Below are positions 30,612 to 59,879 of a DNA stretch of 64,000 nt, piece after piece. The translations under genes and the position numbers were made by a program. The stretch's first letter is position 1, and every line of letters starts with the position of its first letter. Under the pieces are notes generated by a model, which had not been told where the DNA came from, ran no database searches, and saw nothing but the letters and a program-made list of their open reading frames with translations. Source of the DNA: Stramonita haemastoma (Eukaryota > Mollusca > Gastropoda > Neogastropoda > Muricidae); NCBI GenBank assembly GCA_030674155.1, contig CM060322.1, positions 61,326,382-61,390,381 of the forward strand. Direction: 5' to 3'.

Positions 30612-30897
30612 TTTTCAATCTGACAACCCGGGTTCGAATCCCGTTCGCGGGGACGTTTCCCTTGGAGTTGTGCCTACAACACTCTCCCCAAAACAAAAGT
30701 CCTTCGGACCAGACTAAACCGAGGCCCCGTGTGCGAACGCACGCAGAACACCTTGCCCACACGTTAAATCCTGTTCCACTTTTCGTTAGAGTAGGCCATT
30801 GTGTGCCGGTGGGAACTGATAAGATACAAAACTGCATACACACGGGGACTAGATGTAAAAAGCACGTGTTTATTCCATTATCCTCGATATAAAACAA
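30612..30897 (+). mobile_element. SINE-A copy (head truncated)
   Basis: SINE-A is a tRNA-derived family common in this window: head with box A (ATAGCCTGGTGGTCAG) and box B (GGGTTCGAATCCC), a body with GAGTAGGCCATTGTGTGC, and a 3' end ACAAAACTGCATACACA...CCATTATCCTC followed by (AATA)n. This copy starts at box B. Confidence 0.85.
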
Positions 30898-30899
30898 AA

Positions 30900-33344
30900 T
30901 GTTCCTACTTTTCTGCTCAGTTTGGTTAGGCCCTTTGTTGGAATGTATCTATTGGGATAAGCCTATTGCTATTGTTATAAATTTTAAAAAAAAAAATGTT
31001 TAAAATGGCAAAAAACAATAGTGAATCAAACATAATTATCACGAACACATCAAAAACAAAAAAAAACGCTAGCCTAGGTCCTACCATCATTTTTCACAGT
31101 TGCAGTCTTTCGCGCCAATTACTAAACCGGTCTGCCTCTGCTTTAGACTGGATCATCTCTGAAAAATTAAAATGTTCCTATTTTAACTGCCTGAACAATG
31201 ATTCAATCAAAACTGGATACGAAGCACCACAAGTCTCCAAGACACTGCTTTGCATCTTTATCGAAAATCAGGATGAATATTAGGCTAATACTTTAATAAG
31301 CTCACCTGCATGACCGCCAACAGCAGCAATTCCAAGACGGCGTCTGCGCGGCCTCTGACGACAGACACGCTAAGCTTGGCCTTGGCCTAATCACGAAGGT
31401 CTAAGCTTTTTTTAACGAACGGTTTGATTGGTGGACGAACAATAGGCCTAATGTGGAACCACCAGACAAATTAGCGAGCCTATTGCAGCTTTGTGATTGG
31501 ACAACAAGCAAATCATGCACCCAAAAAATGAACCCGTCAGGAAATGATTTGAAGCTCCCTGATTGGACGAGAGGGAGACGCCCTGGACAAGACAGAACTT
31601 TCCTGTAAGCCTAGGCCCTGCTTTACGACTGATGTGCTTCTCAAAGCCCAACCCTCGCATTAACTGTAACTGCAAAATTTAACAAGTGCAGTCATGAAAC
31701 CTGTCCAAAAATGATAAACCACAAAAAAAGCCACAAAACAAAGGAAATTCCTCTCCTAACGAGGATGGCATTCAGTCTGCATCAGTGAATCTACGATAGC
31801 CCACTGCCTTTTTCTACTTTTTAACATTTCATCTTCAGGGAACAGATTTTGGTGGTAGCTGGAATGTTACGACCTCATATATCTAATCATTTCCACATTT
31901 ACTTACTGCTCAGTCGATGGGCCCCAAATAGTAATGGTCATAATATATGAATTAACCCTAATGGCCGGCCCTTCTCCCAGTGAATCCCCCCCCAAAAAAA
32001 ACAAAAAAAACATGTCAGATCTACAAGCCTGCAGATCTATGGAGGCGTCACTGCGTCAGGACTCCCGTTCCCACCTAACACTTCAAATTCGGACCACACA
32101 AAACAAAAAATAGATCTTTCAAACATGTATATTAGCGATCATATTAGGCTTACCTACCTATTACTCAAAAGATAAAATTCATTCACCCACTAGCCTACTG
32201 CAATATGCAGACGTCACTTCTATTTAAATAACAAAAGCAAGCACAAATAGTTCAAACTGTTTTCACAAAGTCAAAATCCATGTGTTCTACTTGCAATGTT
32301 GAAGCCTCTACCTAAAATATTAACACAGTTATATGTTGTTATAAATAGCGAGCCCCTACATCATACTGACACCACACGATACTTTTGCACCAAGGGGCTC
32401 CATTTCTTTTTATTTTTATTTAAACCGCGCGTGAAAGAACGAAAAATAAAAGTTGGTATCTGTGGCCTGTACTATTTTTAGGGTGGCCCAAGGCGCGGAG
32501 GTGGGATGACTTGCGGTTACCACGGTTCCTAAATCGGATCTCCGCTGGGACTTTTATACAACCTCAATCGATCAACAAAGAAAATAAAATTCATAAATAT
32601 TAAAACAAAACAACATGATTTTCATTAAAAACAAAAACAAAAAACACCCAAAATAGGTGAGGTGAAAATTCAGAAACCAAGGTGCCAAAATGTAGTCCTA
32701 GCCTACTTTAGGTAGTGGATTCGGCAACGGGTAAAGACACTGATGAACATAGCCCGATATCAACATCATGCCTTCCATAATTACAATGAAATGAATATGG
32801 CTAACACAATATCGCCAAGCTGGTGATGAAAGCATAGGCCTGTCGACTTATTCAGGCTATTTACAACATTTTGTATATGAGCCCCCTCGACATATGTGCA
32901 GCCAAAGAAAGACTAAATTGCAAATGATTACATCAACTTATGCAAAGAAAGCAATCATACCTACACATGTGCAACAACAACAACAACAACAACAAACCCA
33001 GCACAAATAATTACACCAACCCACCCTGATAATTTTTCACTTACTCAGAATAGCAGAATCCTCTTCCACACATCACTCCCTATCACACTGTACACTGTGG
33101 GCACTGGTTGTCCTCGACACAGACATAGGCTACAACAACGCCGTCACAATCCGGGATCACAACGCAAGTGAAGACAGTAGACAAATCCTCCGACGTGGTA
33201 ACAGTCACAAAAAGCATAGAATCAAAGAAATGTTTTTGTTTTTCTTCTTCATAATACAGGTAAACACACTTACAGTGTAATGTCCAACTATCCTCTGGTG
33301 CGATATCTATCACAGACAGCATAGGCCTATACATCCAATATATA

Positions 33345-33383
<39 letters not shown>

Positions 33384-35041
33384 TTTTTAATCAAAGTTCA
33401 AACCAATATAGATCATACCGACTATCACCCCACCCACAAGATAGACTAATAGCTTGTCACACAAAACTAATATATATATATATATATATATATAAAATAA
33501 ACACCAAACAAACAACAAAAACGAGACATGAACAACAACAACAAACAGCCACGAAGACAAACCCAGCTGTCAACTCTTCCTACGAAGAGCTGGCACAAAG
33601 CAAACAGCAAAAGGACATAGATAACACCGAACTCCCCATCACCTGAAAACCACCCAAAACACACCACAGCTGTCAAATCCACACGAAAAGCTGCCACAAG
33701 GGACACATCAAAATGACAGATGACACAGAACTCAGCATCACCTGAAAACTTGCACAGTCACAGCCAGACGAGCCTATGACACCAGACCATCAGAGATTAC
33801 TTTGCTGCAACTCTCTCCGGTACAGTAACCTCACTCTGTGAGTAATTCCACCAAACTTCACATCATAACAGAACTGGACATCACTGAGATAACTACATAC
33901 ACAGACCAAACCGCAGCTGTCAACTCCTACCACCAACTGGCATTAAGGCAAACAGCAGATAGAACAACAGATACATGTCCCGTGGACGCATAAAACCCCC
34001 CCCGCACCCTGCCACCTCAAGACATCTGAACGTTCCAAGTATTGTCTGCTGTTCAATGTACCATCTGGATAAAAGTTTCGACGTGACTTGACTTGACAAG
34101 CAGGGAACCCGTCAGACAAAATTAATTCTCCCCCGACTTACTACAGAAGGCACCTCGGCAACACTCCATACTATGGCAGCCAGAATCAAAGAGCACCGCC
34201 GACAGCACTGAACACTGAAACTCTCCACCTTATAATGATAATTTAAAACAACAACAACAACCTCAGCTTGATAAACATTATCTCAGTGTGATCTTATCAC
34301 TCTCAGACTAATGGCAGGCAGTTAATTCCACAATTACACACTCTAGAACAAAAACCAACTCCACAACCAAAACTTGCTGACAGACAACTCCCCCCCCCCC
34401 CCCCCCCCCCCACACACACCACACACACACACACACACACAACACTGCCGTCTCTGGTAACAGTCTAGCACCGCCAGGTGTTAAAAAAAAAAAAAAAACT
34501 CAGACGAGCCCCAGACCTTTCCGTCACATCAAAAGGACCCCCCCCCCCCCACCACCACCACCACCACCACCTTCGCACATAACCTTAACCTGACCCCTAA
34601 CGAACCTTCCCGCCGGCAACTTGACCTACTAACCTGACCTTGACCCATCACAATATGCCTTTTTAAAGAAGGGGGGGGGGGGGGGGCACATACGTCATAA
34701 TCTCAGCGCATAGCATCGATCACGTCATAATCCCAGTCCACAAACTTTTTTCCTTACATCAGTGAAATGTCAGATATCTTGCAACAGTTATAGTTTTTTG
34801 TGGTTTTTTGTTTATTTGTTTTTTTTTGTTTTTTTTTGGGAGGGGGGGGGGGGGGTAATGATTGGAGCGTTGCACTAGAGACTTGATGCTTTGGGATGGA
34901 GACGCGACTAGGTGCCAGCCACTGCCCAGTTCAAGAGAGTGTGTCCCCTGGAGTGACATCCTCCGTAGGACTCTGCTCTCTCCAAAGTCCTTGGATATGA
35001 CCATCAACTGAGGCTATTTGTAATGTACCAGTGCAAAAGGA

Positions 35042-35074
<33 letters not shown>

Positions 35075-35533
35075 TGTAAAAAAAATATATATAAATATAT
35101 ATTAATAAATCATCCCCCCCCCCCCCCAAGTCAAGTTGCTGGGAAAATGGTCTCACACACACACAAAGATGTTACTAAATATTGGTGAACCTCGAGCTCT
35201 AGCCTAGATGAGGAAGCAAAAGAATTTTGTTTTTTCCAATCGATATCACTTGTATCAGTTTCTGTGTCTATTTGCTTGGTCGTCGTTGTTGTTTTGTTTT
35301 GTTTTGTTGTTTTTACACATAAATTATATTTATTCATTTCTTCATCATTCAGTTTTACAGTAACTGCATGCAGATGATAGGCCCAGCAGACAGATCTGTA
35401 TAGTACATATTGTTTTCATCTGGGAGACAGCCCATACCAGTCCGCCCCGCCATCATTGCTCTTCCAGTCAGCACTGAAAGCTTTCATGCAGAAAAACAAA
35501 ACAACAAAAAACCATCACCTTAGAAGAAGACTG

Positions 35534-35575
<42 letters not shown>

Positions 35576-35599
35576 CACACACACCCACACACACAACCC

Positions 35600-35637
<38 letters not shown>

Positions 35638-36094
35638 TTATAATAATATAATTTTATTCCTTCCGCCCCTTTCACATGGAGGACGGGTGCACAATCAGGC
35701 AATAAAAGGAAGAGGAATCATAACTATAAACCAACAAAAAATTCAGTGCAGGTGATATAAATCAATTGAATCATTACAACTGTAGACAGTCCAATACATT
35801 TCGATAACAGAAGAATTTCTGTACATGCCACATCATTCGACAAAATTTAGAAACTGACTTAGGAGTAAGACCTTGTTTGAGAAATATCCTCCTTTCACAA
35901 GTTAGCTTATAGATCTAGATTTAATGAGACATCATTAGACAAAATATAGAAACTGACTTCGGAGGAAGAACTTGATTTGAGATAATAATGATCTCTTTTC
36001 GCAGTTGCCTTATAGATTAGATCTAGTGAACATTCCATGATAAAAATGAGATTCGTCATGAATGTGGGCATACCAACTTAAAATCGCTTTTTTT
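30900..36094. other. Gene-poor stretch with simple repeats
   Basis: No convincing coding sequence. Around 31300-31420 the minus strand has a CpG-containing stretch ending in CATGCAG|GTGAGC, which could be a first exon with a 5' splice site, but nothing supports it further. Simple repeats: (CAA)n near 32976, (AT)n near 33350 and 33470, poly(C)/(CA)n 34390-34440, (CCA)n 34550, poly(G) 34670, (CA)n 35043 and 35535-35635. Confidence 0.5.
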
Positions 36095-36430
36095 TTATTC
36101 CTCAACTAGAAAGCTCCCAGGTGCACCAATGGTGAGACTTTTTGCCTACGTAATCTCCCCCCCCCCCCCCCCCTTCCACACACACAACACACCATTCAGG
36201 TAGCTGCATTCCGACTTCAGGGATGGTGTCTAAATACAATACCTGTGTGCCCATTTTTGATGTTTTTAAAAATAAAATGTCCTCGTTCCTACCGCCACGA
36301 AATCCCTCTTTCTAAAAGTGAACAGATTTTGAACGTGTGGGTAAGATGTTCAGGACGCATTTGCACACGGGCCAGGTTCATAGTCTCATCTAAAGACTGG
36401 CATTCAGTTCAATTTTCTGGTTAAACTGGG
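36095..36430 (-). repeat. Dispersed repeat 'C' copy
   Basis: CTCAACTAGAAAGCTCCCAG, AATGGTGAGAC and GGTAGCTGCATTCCGACTTC match the other copies; poly(C) interrupts it near 36160. A decayed SINE-like tail follows to about 36430. Confidence 0.6.
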
Positions 36431-36694
36431 AAAAAAGGCAAGGCTGGGGGGAATCAACCCAAAGCCCCATGGTTTACTTGCTAGGCATTGAACGTCTTAA
36501 CCAACACGCATGCACGCACACACTACATACACATGCACTCACCACCGCGTAGCACGCACATGCACGCACGCACGTACATATACACAGCACACACACATGC
36601 ACGACACACACAACCACGCATGCAGTCATACACACACGCACGCGCACAACACACACCCATGCGCACACACACACAACCACACACACTGCGGTAT

Positions 36695-36948
36695 AGTGAT
36701 GCCCTCGTGATCTGCTGCCCAAGGTTCGAATCTCATTCAAGAGGATTTTTCCTCTAGAGTTAACATCAGTCGCCGACTCCACTCCCCCCCCCTCAGAACA
36801 TCTTGGCACACCTTAAAACCTGTTCGCTTTTCATAAGAGTAGGCCATTGTGTGCAGTGGGAACGGATGACTTTACAAAACTGCAGGCACACAGGGACTGG
36901 ACGTAAAAAGCACATGAGTGCTTATTCCATTATTCTCAAAATAAAAAT
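36695..36948 (+). mobile_element. SINE-A copy
   Basis: Box B region (CAAGGTTCGAATCTCATTCA) to the ATTCCATTATTCTC tail; internal deletion in the first half of the body. Confidence 0.8.
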
Positions 36949-36984
36949 TTAAAAAAAATAATGAACACACACACACATGGGGGG

Positions 36985-37172
36985 GATGGGATACCTAGTA
37001 GTCAGAACATTGCACCCCCAATCTGACAACCCGGTTCCAATCTCGTTCAAGGGGATTTTTCTCCTGGAGTTAACAAAGCACACACTCCACTCTCCTCAAA
37101 AGTTCTTTGGATGAGACTATAAACCGAGGCCTAAGTGGGAACACAGGCAGAACATCTTGCTTACATGTTAAC
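36985..37172 (+). mobile_element. SINE-A copy, 3'-truncated
   Basis: Keeps the tRNA-like head (GATACCTAGTAGTCAGAACA, box B-like CGGTTCCAATC) and the first half of the body, ending at CATGTTAACA. Confidence 0.8.
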
Positions 37173-37499
37173 ACTTACATTTATCAAAGCCAAAACATAC
37201 ATCCTCAAAGCACACACACAACACTGAATTTTTGCCATGCACACGCAAGTATGTTCTATGCAAAGAAACAAAACACACTGAAAATATTTTCTTTTTTGCT
37301 TTATTTTCTTTCTTTTTTTAAATGCAGATACATAATCATGAGAGATCAGAAAAATAGCATTTGAACTGATTGAAAACAACTTCACAACAGATTTCAATCA
37401 GGACAGTCAGTAATCAACAAATGAAGACACACAAAAATCCCTGATATAGACTTTCTGCAAAGATGTTTGACACCGTTATGAATCACCAACTGACAACAA

Positions 37500-37760
37500 C
37501 TGTTCTCCAGTGGTGTGAGTGGTGTGTGTGTGGTGGGTGGGGTGTGTGTGTGTGTGTGTGTGGTGTGTGTGAGTGTGGTGGTGTGTGTGTGTGTGTGTGT
37601 CACTGCCTGTGTATGCACGCATGTATCAGCGTTGTTTGTATACATTTGTGTAGTGTGCATCTGTGTTTACATGGGTGAGCATGTTGTTTGTATACATTTG
37701 CACATGCGTTTTTACATGTACACACTCATGTGAGTGTGTGCAAGTAGTACTTTAGTAAAT
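37500..37760. repeat. (GT)n-rich simple repeat
   Basis: Interrupted GT tract from 37510 to 37610 and looser TG-rich sequence after it; the open frames here are artefacts of the repeat. Confidence 0.8.
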
Positions 37761-38280
37761 GTGAGCATATGCACTAGTGTGCACACAGGCAAAACACCTC
37801 AGAATTGCAAGGAGTATCATTTGTCTTCGTGGACTAAAACCTTGCTTTGTGTGGTATGCAACAAACACACCAGTTCTGTCCTCTTGGGTAAACAGTTGTT
37901 CTGTCTGTCTCCAAACCCAGAGGAAAGACAGATTTGTGAGGTTTTCCTCAGTGAGTGTCTAAGGCCTTCCAAGCTTTGAGGGATTTTTCCTCACACCATT
38001 AGCGAAACAAATAATCTTAGATTCGAAAGAGATCAAAGCTTGTACTACAGTCTTCTGCATGCACTTGCATGAATGTGTGTGGATTTGTAGTTAACATCAC
38101 AAAACTGGAGCTGGAGAATTTATGTAATATTTACCCCCAACGAAACTGACCAGTACGGTCCTCTCCACCCCACAAAAACGTGATATGAATCCTCTTTTTT
38201 TTGTTTTTTTTTTTGTTTGAAGACATGGCCAATGTGTTTCTACAGTTAGGACCATGGAAAAGTAAGGATGTGTTTGTGCA
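37760..38280. other. No gene or known repeat seen
   Basis: Mixed-composition intergenic sequence. Short open frames at 37734-37979 lack conserved motifs. Confidence 0.4.
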
Positions 38281-38285
38281 GTTTA

Positions 38286-38563
38286 AGGTAAAAAGGTCAA
38301 GGTGTCCCATAACCTATGTGGGCGTAAGGGAGGAGGCATTAGAGACCTCAGCTTCTCTAGGGGCCATCATATTGAGGGCGGCACGCATCTCCTCTCCCTC
38401 GCTGCACTTTACCCTACTACCCATTTACAGCTGGGTGAACTGGGGGACTGTGCTGAAGCCAAGGCGCGCAAACAGTCACCCATCCAATTGGTAACAACAC
38501 TCGAATTTGCTTAACCTTGGCTGGGGGAAAGCGAGCGCTCTGACCTCTGAGCTATCCCGTCCC
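38286..38563 (-). mobile_element. SINE-B copy
   Basis: Second tRNA-derived family. Read on the minus strand it begins with GGGACGGGATAGCTCAGAGG (box A-like GATAGCTCAGAGGTCAGAGC) and ends near GGTTATGGGACACC. Shared with 46234-46530 and 57042-57235. Confidence 0.75.
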
Positions 38564-38892
38564 ATGTTTCTGCTGTTAGAACTATGGAAAAAGGACAGAA
38601 AGCAGCGGAAAACACAAACAAGCTGTTGACATTCTCAGACAATCAACGACATTATTATCACAAAATGACTCATCACTCAAAAACTTTGAACAGATGCCCA
38701 AAGGCTTCAAATTGTTTCACACAATTCACCTGTAAATATGTTAAACACCCCCTTAAACAAACCAAACACCATAACAGAACACACTGCACATATGTGCAGT
38801 GACAGTTTCTCAAGCACAACTCATTCCAGTAACAGTCTTTTTCATGTCATGTTGTTTACAGCCCTACCAACCATGAAAGCCATAGTTTCATT

Positions 38893-39130
38893 TATTTATT
38901 TATTCTTTTATATCGAGGATAAGCACTTGTGCCTTTTTTACATCCAGTCCCTGTGTGTATGCAGTTTTGTAAATCTTGTCATCTGTTCCCACCAGCACAC
39001 GATGTCCTTCTCTTACGAAAGCGGAACAGGATTTAACAAGTGTACAAGATGTTCTGCGTGCGTTTGCACACGGGACCTCAGTTTATAGTCTCATCCGAAG
39101 GACTTTGGGGAGAGTGGAGTCAGCACTATA
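38893..39130 (-). mobile_element. SINE-A copy, head truncated
   Basis: From the reversed tail (TTTATTCTTTTATATCGAGG) to the ACTTTGGGGAGAGTGGAGTC block; stops before the tRNA-like head. Confidence 0.85.
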
Positions 39131-40386
39131 TCAGGGCTGTCTGTCCCCTTGTTCAGTTTTAATGGCTCTCGTAACATTCACTGAAGTTCAAAACCAACAC
39201 CTCCTAATGCCTTCAAATATCCAACACTGTAAATCTGAAGGAGAAAAAAAACACAAAAAACCCCCATTCAATGACACAGTACCTAGATTGTTTCATTCCA
39301 TAAGGCTGAGGACGCCAACCATTCTCTGTAATTCATCATCCCCAGGTTACAAAAAAAAAAAGTGAAAAGATACAAATACAAAATTTTTAATGTCTCTAAA
39401 AAGGATGAGAAATTCATGTGGGTTACAGCAAGCCTAGCTAAAAACAGTCAACATGTAAAAACATAGAGTAAATCATTATCACAGACACAGGCAACCATTA
39501 CCATGCCATAAAAATGTTCATCCGCATATGGACACTTGCATAAAAACACGCAATCATGGGACTCATGATAAACATTTTAAAGTGCACAATTATACATAAA
39601 AATGCCATACGAGCAAATACCACTGCAGAACGGACATCCTATGCCCATCCCAGTGTTTAAATATCACTGCCTGATCACCAGCACAAAAAAAACCACAGGC
39701 AAAATGTCATAATAATGAACAAAATAATATCTGAAAGATGTGCATGAAAAAAAAGGCAGGTAAATGGACTGGGAGGGCAGCAAATAAGCAAGGTAGATGA
39801 TAGACCGGTAAGGAAAAAAACCAGAAACAAAGAGAGGGATAGAAAAGAGGAAATTTCTAGGACAGAATTGCTAGAATGTGAAGATGCTACTTGTACTGAA
39901 AGAGCCCCTGGCACTACCACTGAGGAGTCACAGTACAAACCAACAGGAGCAGCAATAATAGCAACAGCAACAATAGCAACAGCAATAATAGCAACAGCAA
40001 TAATAGCAGCAATAGCAACAGTAGTAGCAGCAATAGCAACAGTAGTAGCAGAAGTTAGCCCTAGCAGGGATAGGGTGAAGCCCCAGTCTTCTGAACTTGT
40101 GTCTGACAGGGATTGAGAGCAAACAGAACAGACACATGACACACACATCACACTCACTGAGACAATACAGACAGACAAACAAACAAATATAGCCATGTAG
40201 AGCAAACAGATCTGACTAAATGACACACACAGTCAACACTCACTGAGACAATACAGACAGACAGAATTTTTCCTCAATAACACATTCTTTCATTCATTTT
40301 TCTCTTGAAAGTGAAATCAAAGTTACAATAATGAGTATGTTAGGAGTTATTTCAAAATGAGGTAAAATCATTTTAAAGACCCCCCC

Positions 40387-40418
<32 letters not shown>

Positions 40419-41085
40419 AACAAACAAACCACCAAACAAAAAAACTGATGATTGAAGACGCCAGTTTCTTGCTATTAACTTAGCAGGCCAAGTTGACCTG
40501 TGTCAACACTCTAAAGATGTACAATTTTCTTTTGATGGTGTAATTGTAGGCAGCTGGAAAATCACCACCACCAACAACCCCAAAATGAACCCCCCCTCCC
40601 CCCACAATGAACAGCTACATGAAGTAATCAGTGTGACTAGCAATGCTACAAACACTCAGCCCAAACATTCATTTATGATTTCTAAATTCCATGGATACCA
40701 CACCATGCACACCACTTTTCAACCATACAATCAATGATCTGTTTAAAAGAAATGACAATCAGAAAAAAAAAAAGCATAGAGTGAAGTAATAATCGTAAGT
40801 ACTTTGAAATTCAATTCATGAAAGTATCACACAACAGATTTCAACATGAATGTTAAACAAACTGCAGTCACAGACTATGTTTACATCAATCATGTCAAGT
40901 GAGAGGGCCACATACATGCCTCACTCACACAACAGGTTATTTCAGTCCAACTGCCATCCAGGCAAAGCGTTCTGAGCAGCAGACGTGTTGGATACTCAGG
41001 TTCCTTCAAGTCCTCACCACTGTGTAATCACCAGGCAGGGTGACAGACAACAGGCAGTTCATCCATCCATCTGTCAGCATTACTG
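39130..41085. other. Gene-poor stretch
   Basis: No coding signal. (GCAATA/GCAACA)n trinucleotide-rich repeat at 39950-40055, poly(C)/poly(A) near 40380-40440. ORFs at 39675-40226 derive from the trinucleotide repeat. Confidence 0.5.
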
Positions 41086-41089
41086 TACA

Positions 41090-41635
41090 ACTTTCTGCTG
41101 ATACATTTCAAGGCATGAGCAAGATTCTTTTCAGTGTGATGAGAATGTGTTCCCAGTTCAAGGACGGTCCTCAGTAAAGATTATCATATAAACAAACATA
41201 ATTATTTTTACTCTCTGCTGATACATTTCAAGGCATGAGCAAGATTCTTTTCAGTGTGATGAGAATGTGTTCCCAGTTCAATCCTCAGTAAAGATTATCA
41301 AACAGACAAACATAATTATTTCAGCTTTCTAATACACTTCAAGGAATGAGCAAGATTCTTTTCAGAGTTAGGATAATCCTAGTTCAAAGATGATCCTCAG
41401 TAAAGAAATCATACATACAGACATAATTATTCCTGCTCTCTGATATTCCTCAAGGCATAAGCAAGATTCAATGTGTGATGACTGTGATAATAAGTCAAGG
41501 ATTGTCCTCAGTAAAGATTATCATACAGACAGACAATTATTTCTGCTCCCCAATGTGTGATGAGAATGTGATCCTAATTCAAGGCTGGTCCTCAGTAAAG
41601 ATAATCACACACAGACATAATTATCTCGGGTTACT
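41090..41635. repeat. ~118-bp satellite-like tandem repeat, ~5 copies
   Basis: Units contain TTCAAGGCATGAGCAAGATT and CCTCAGTAAAGATTATCA. The first two copies (41098 and 41217) are nearly identical; the others diverge and shorten. Confidence 0.85.
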
Positions 41636-42170
41636 GACAGCCTGGTGGAATGTCTGAAGTGGTGTCCTTTACCTTTCCATGAAGAGCCAGACAGGTGCAA
41701 CACGGACCTTTCTCCCATCCCTTTTCCCATCACTGTCAATGTTGTACATGAACAGTTCAGAATTCCTTGAGAATTTTTTTTTCTGCCACTGGCAGGGAAA
41801 AGCGTCAAGACAAGGGACAAGATTCAGCACTGTATAAATTCCATCATAATTCTCATTACCTAAAAAGATCAAGACTGGAGTGCATAATTAAAAGCCCCCC
41901 CCCCCCCCCCCCAAAAAAAAAAGAAAAAGAGAAAAAGATAATTGGTCACATGACTCCCTGACACGGAATAGTTGAACGACAAAAGTTGGCACAGCGGTAA
42001 ATAAAAAAATATTTTTAAAAGTTGGCACAGAAGTGTTTAAAGTTCAACGGTAAATGCTGGTCAGTGACTGGCTACTACACTTTAAAGGTCAAGGCCTCAT
42101 ATAATGTCAAGGAGAATGAATGAAAGGTGAAAGAAATAATGTCTGAGGAGTGAAGAGGTCAGTGCGGAGA

Positions 42171-57492
<15,322 letters not shown>

Positions 57493-57549
57493 CTGCAATA
57501 TACAACATTATCATCATATTGATTTTATTGTCACTAATACTCTTTTCAT

Positions 57550-57870
57550 TATCATAGGAATCCATTTGTTGGAATTTTATACCAGTGATAACTTCTCATA
57601 TCTGGGAGCATTCCTATCACAAACAGTAGCATCCTCATACTGATTTTATTATCATAGTTAGGAATCCATTTGTTGGGAGTTTGGTACCAGTGACAACTTT
57701 TCATATCTTGGACTGGTAGGAGTATTCCTATCACATTCAGCATTATCAACATATTGATTTTATCATCATTACTATTATCATAGTTAGGAATCCATTTGCT
57801 GGGGTTTGTGTTATACAAGTGATGATTTCTCATACCAGTGGTACCTTCTCAGATCTTGGGAGAAATTCCG
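57550..57870 (-). pseudogene. Three decayed tandem copies of an exon start
   Basis: Around 57560-57620, 57665-57735 and 57800-57865 the minus strand repeats the first half of the exon at 57387-57492 (AATGCTCC, GAGAAGTTATCACTGGTAT and variants), each followed by an AT-rich spacer with ATTGATTTTAT. None keeps the donor site or a full frame. Confidence 0.65.
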
Positions 57871-58012
57871 TCCCATTCAGTACTACGATTTTGATTGTTC
57901 TTATCATCATGTATCAAAAACCTAATTATATGAATTCTATTCTGCAAAATGAGGGAACCAGTAAGGTAGGTAGGTAGCACGTTGTTGATAGTTAACACAC
58001 TGCTGCATCATG

Positions 58013-58350
58013 AGGATGGGATAGCCTAGCGGTCAGAACATTGCACTCGCAATCTGACGACCCCGGTTCAATTCCTGTTCAAGGGGATTTTTCCCCTGGA
58101 GTTAACATTAGTGCAGACTCCACTCTCCCTAAAAGTCCTTTGGGTGAGACTATAAACCAAGGCACCATGTGCGAATGCATGCAGAACATCTTGCCCACAC
58201 GTTAAATCCTGTTCCGCTTTTCAAAAGAGTAGGCCATTGTGTGCCGGTGGGAACTGATAATATTTACAAAACTGCATACACATGGGAAGTGGATGTAAAA
58301 AAAGCACGAGTGCTATTACATTATCCTCAATATATAAGAATAAATAAATG
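58013..58350 (+). mobile_element. SINE-A copy, complete
   Basis: GGGATAGCCTAGCGGTCAGA head, box B CCCGGTTCAATTCC, body and ATTATCCTCAATATATAAGA tail. Confidence 0.9.
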
Positions 58351-58479
58351 AATGAATGAATAAAAATCATGGAACTGCCAGATTTCCTGCAGGAGATGCT
58401 ATTGTTACATACTGGTTAATCTATAATAAAGTACCCCGCGCGCACGCACACACACACACACCACATACATATGTACCTA

Positions 58480-58489
58480 TGCCAATAGG

Positions 58490-58550
<61 letters not shown>

Positions 58551-58822
58551 TGGTGTGTGTGTGTGTGTGTGAGTGGGCGTGCGCGGGCGCATGTCAAAGT
58601 CAAATTTTTATTTCCAGATGGCACATTGAATAAGCATTGATTTGCTTTTTTACATCAAGCCATTTATCTAAGGAAAAAAATCACCAAAATTATTTACTAA
58701 CATGATTTCAACAGCCTTAAAATATGAAATATACCTGTAGATAAAAACAAGCACAAAAAACCCAAAACAAACAAAATTTAAAAAAACAACTCCCCCCCCC
58801 TAAAACAAACCAAAAATTGCAC

Positions 58823-58893
<71 letters not shown>

Positions 58894-58920
58894 AGTGTGT
58901 GAGTGTGTATGTGTGTAACT
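58480..58920. repeat. Two (GT)n microsatellites and a shared repeat fragment
   Basis: GT tracts 58493-58575 and 58825-58915. The piece 58593-58680 (TTTTTATTTCCAGATGGCAC...) also occurs at 47135-47190, so it is a further dispersed repeat. Confidence 0.85.
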
Positions 58921-59870
58921 GGTTATGTTTGAAATGTTGGGAAGTCCTTGATAAAACAGAAAGCACCACCAAGCCATTTAGCTTTAAAGGAGCGCTGCAT
59001 CAACTTTGTTTTGGCAGTGTGTCCAGTCTTGGTCAAGTGGAGTCAGGTGGCACCCATTCCTCTGAAGCTTAAAGTTTGCATGCTGGGTGTGTTCATGTCA
59101 TCTGTGTTACCATTGAGGCATCAGATGGCTGGCCTGATTATGCAAGGAAGGTTTTTAAGGGTCGCCAGTGCATGAGGTGCCATGACAGTATGAGTTTAGG
59201 ACAGAGGGATTGGTTTTCCACACCTGTGCAAATAAAATAAAACATAAAAGTTCTTTTATTTCAAGGATAATGAAAGAAGAACTCTGTGCTTTTTATCATC
59301 CAGTCTCTGCCCTTATCAGGGATATACCATGAAAAAAAGAAGAAGAAAACAATAACAAACCAATAAACTAAATCAATTACTACGACAACAACTAAATAGA
59401 TAACAGCCACAGTCAACCACAAACAAAAATTAAAAGCACCCCCCCACCCCCACCAACACTAAAACCCAAACAAAACAAAAACCAGGACAAGAAAAAAGAA
59501 CCCCCCCCCCCCAAAATTAAAAAAAAATCCTCCCAAACCTGAAAAAAAAGAAAAATACAAGAGCTTTTTAATAATGAGACCCCCCCCCCCAAAAAAAAAA
59601 AAAAACAAAAAAAACCCCTACCAACAAAAGCAAAAGAAATACAATTTCTTTTAATAATAATTTGAGGGGTTTTTTTTAATCACACAAGCAAATGGCCAAT
59701 AACCAATTTAAAGAAATAAAAAACAAAGCAACAAAAACAGATGTGTATGAATAAATTTAGGATTGATGGATAGGTTTATACCATGTGTGCAGGTGTATGA
59801 ATTCAGAACATTTGGATAGATTCTTAACGTGTACATGTACAAAATGCTGTTGAGAGTATGAATTTGCTGG
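58920..59870. other. No gene seen; homopolymer-rich
   Basis: Poly(C)/poly(A) runs at 59440-59620. A weak SINE-A-like tail (TTTTATTTCAAGGATAATG) lies near 59250. The ORF at 58824-59175 begins in a GT repeat and has no motif support. Confidence 0.4.
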
Positions 59871-59879
59871 AGCCTAGGC

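Noticed and set aside
30612..30660. tRNA-like sequence with a box B motif
   Set aside because: Part of a SINE-A head repeated many times; lacks a complete cloverleaf and continues into the SINE body.
31280..31420. Possible minus-strand first exon ending CATGCAG|GTGAGC
   Set aside because: No downstream exon or conserved peptide found; kept only as a remark.
35535..35702. ORFs of Thr/His or Val/Cys repeats (also at 36488, 43453, 43508, 51378, 58421, 61659)
   Set aside because: Translations of CA/GT or GA microsatellites; no other coding evidence.
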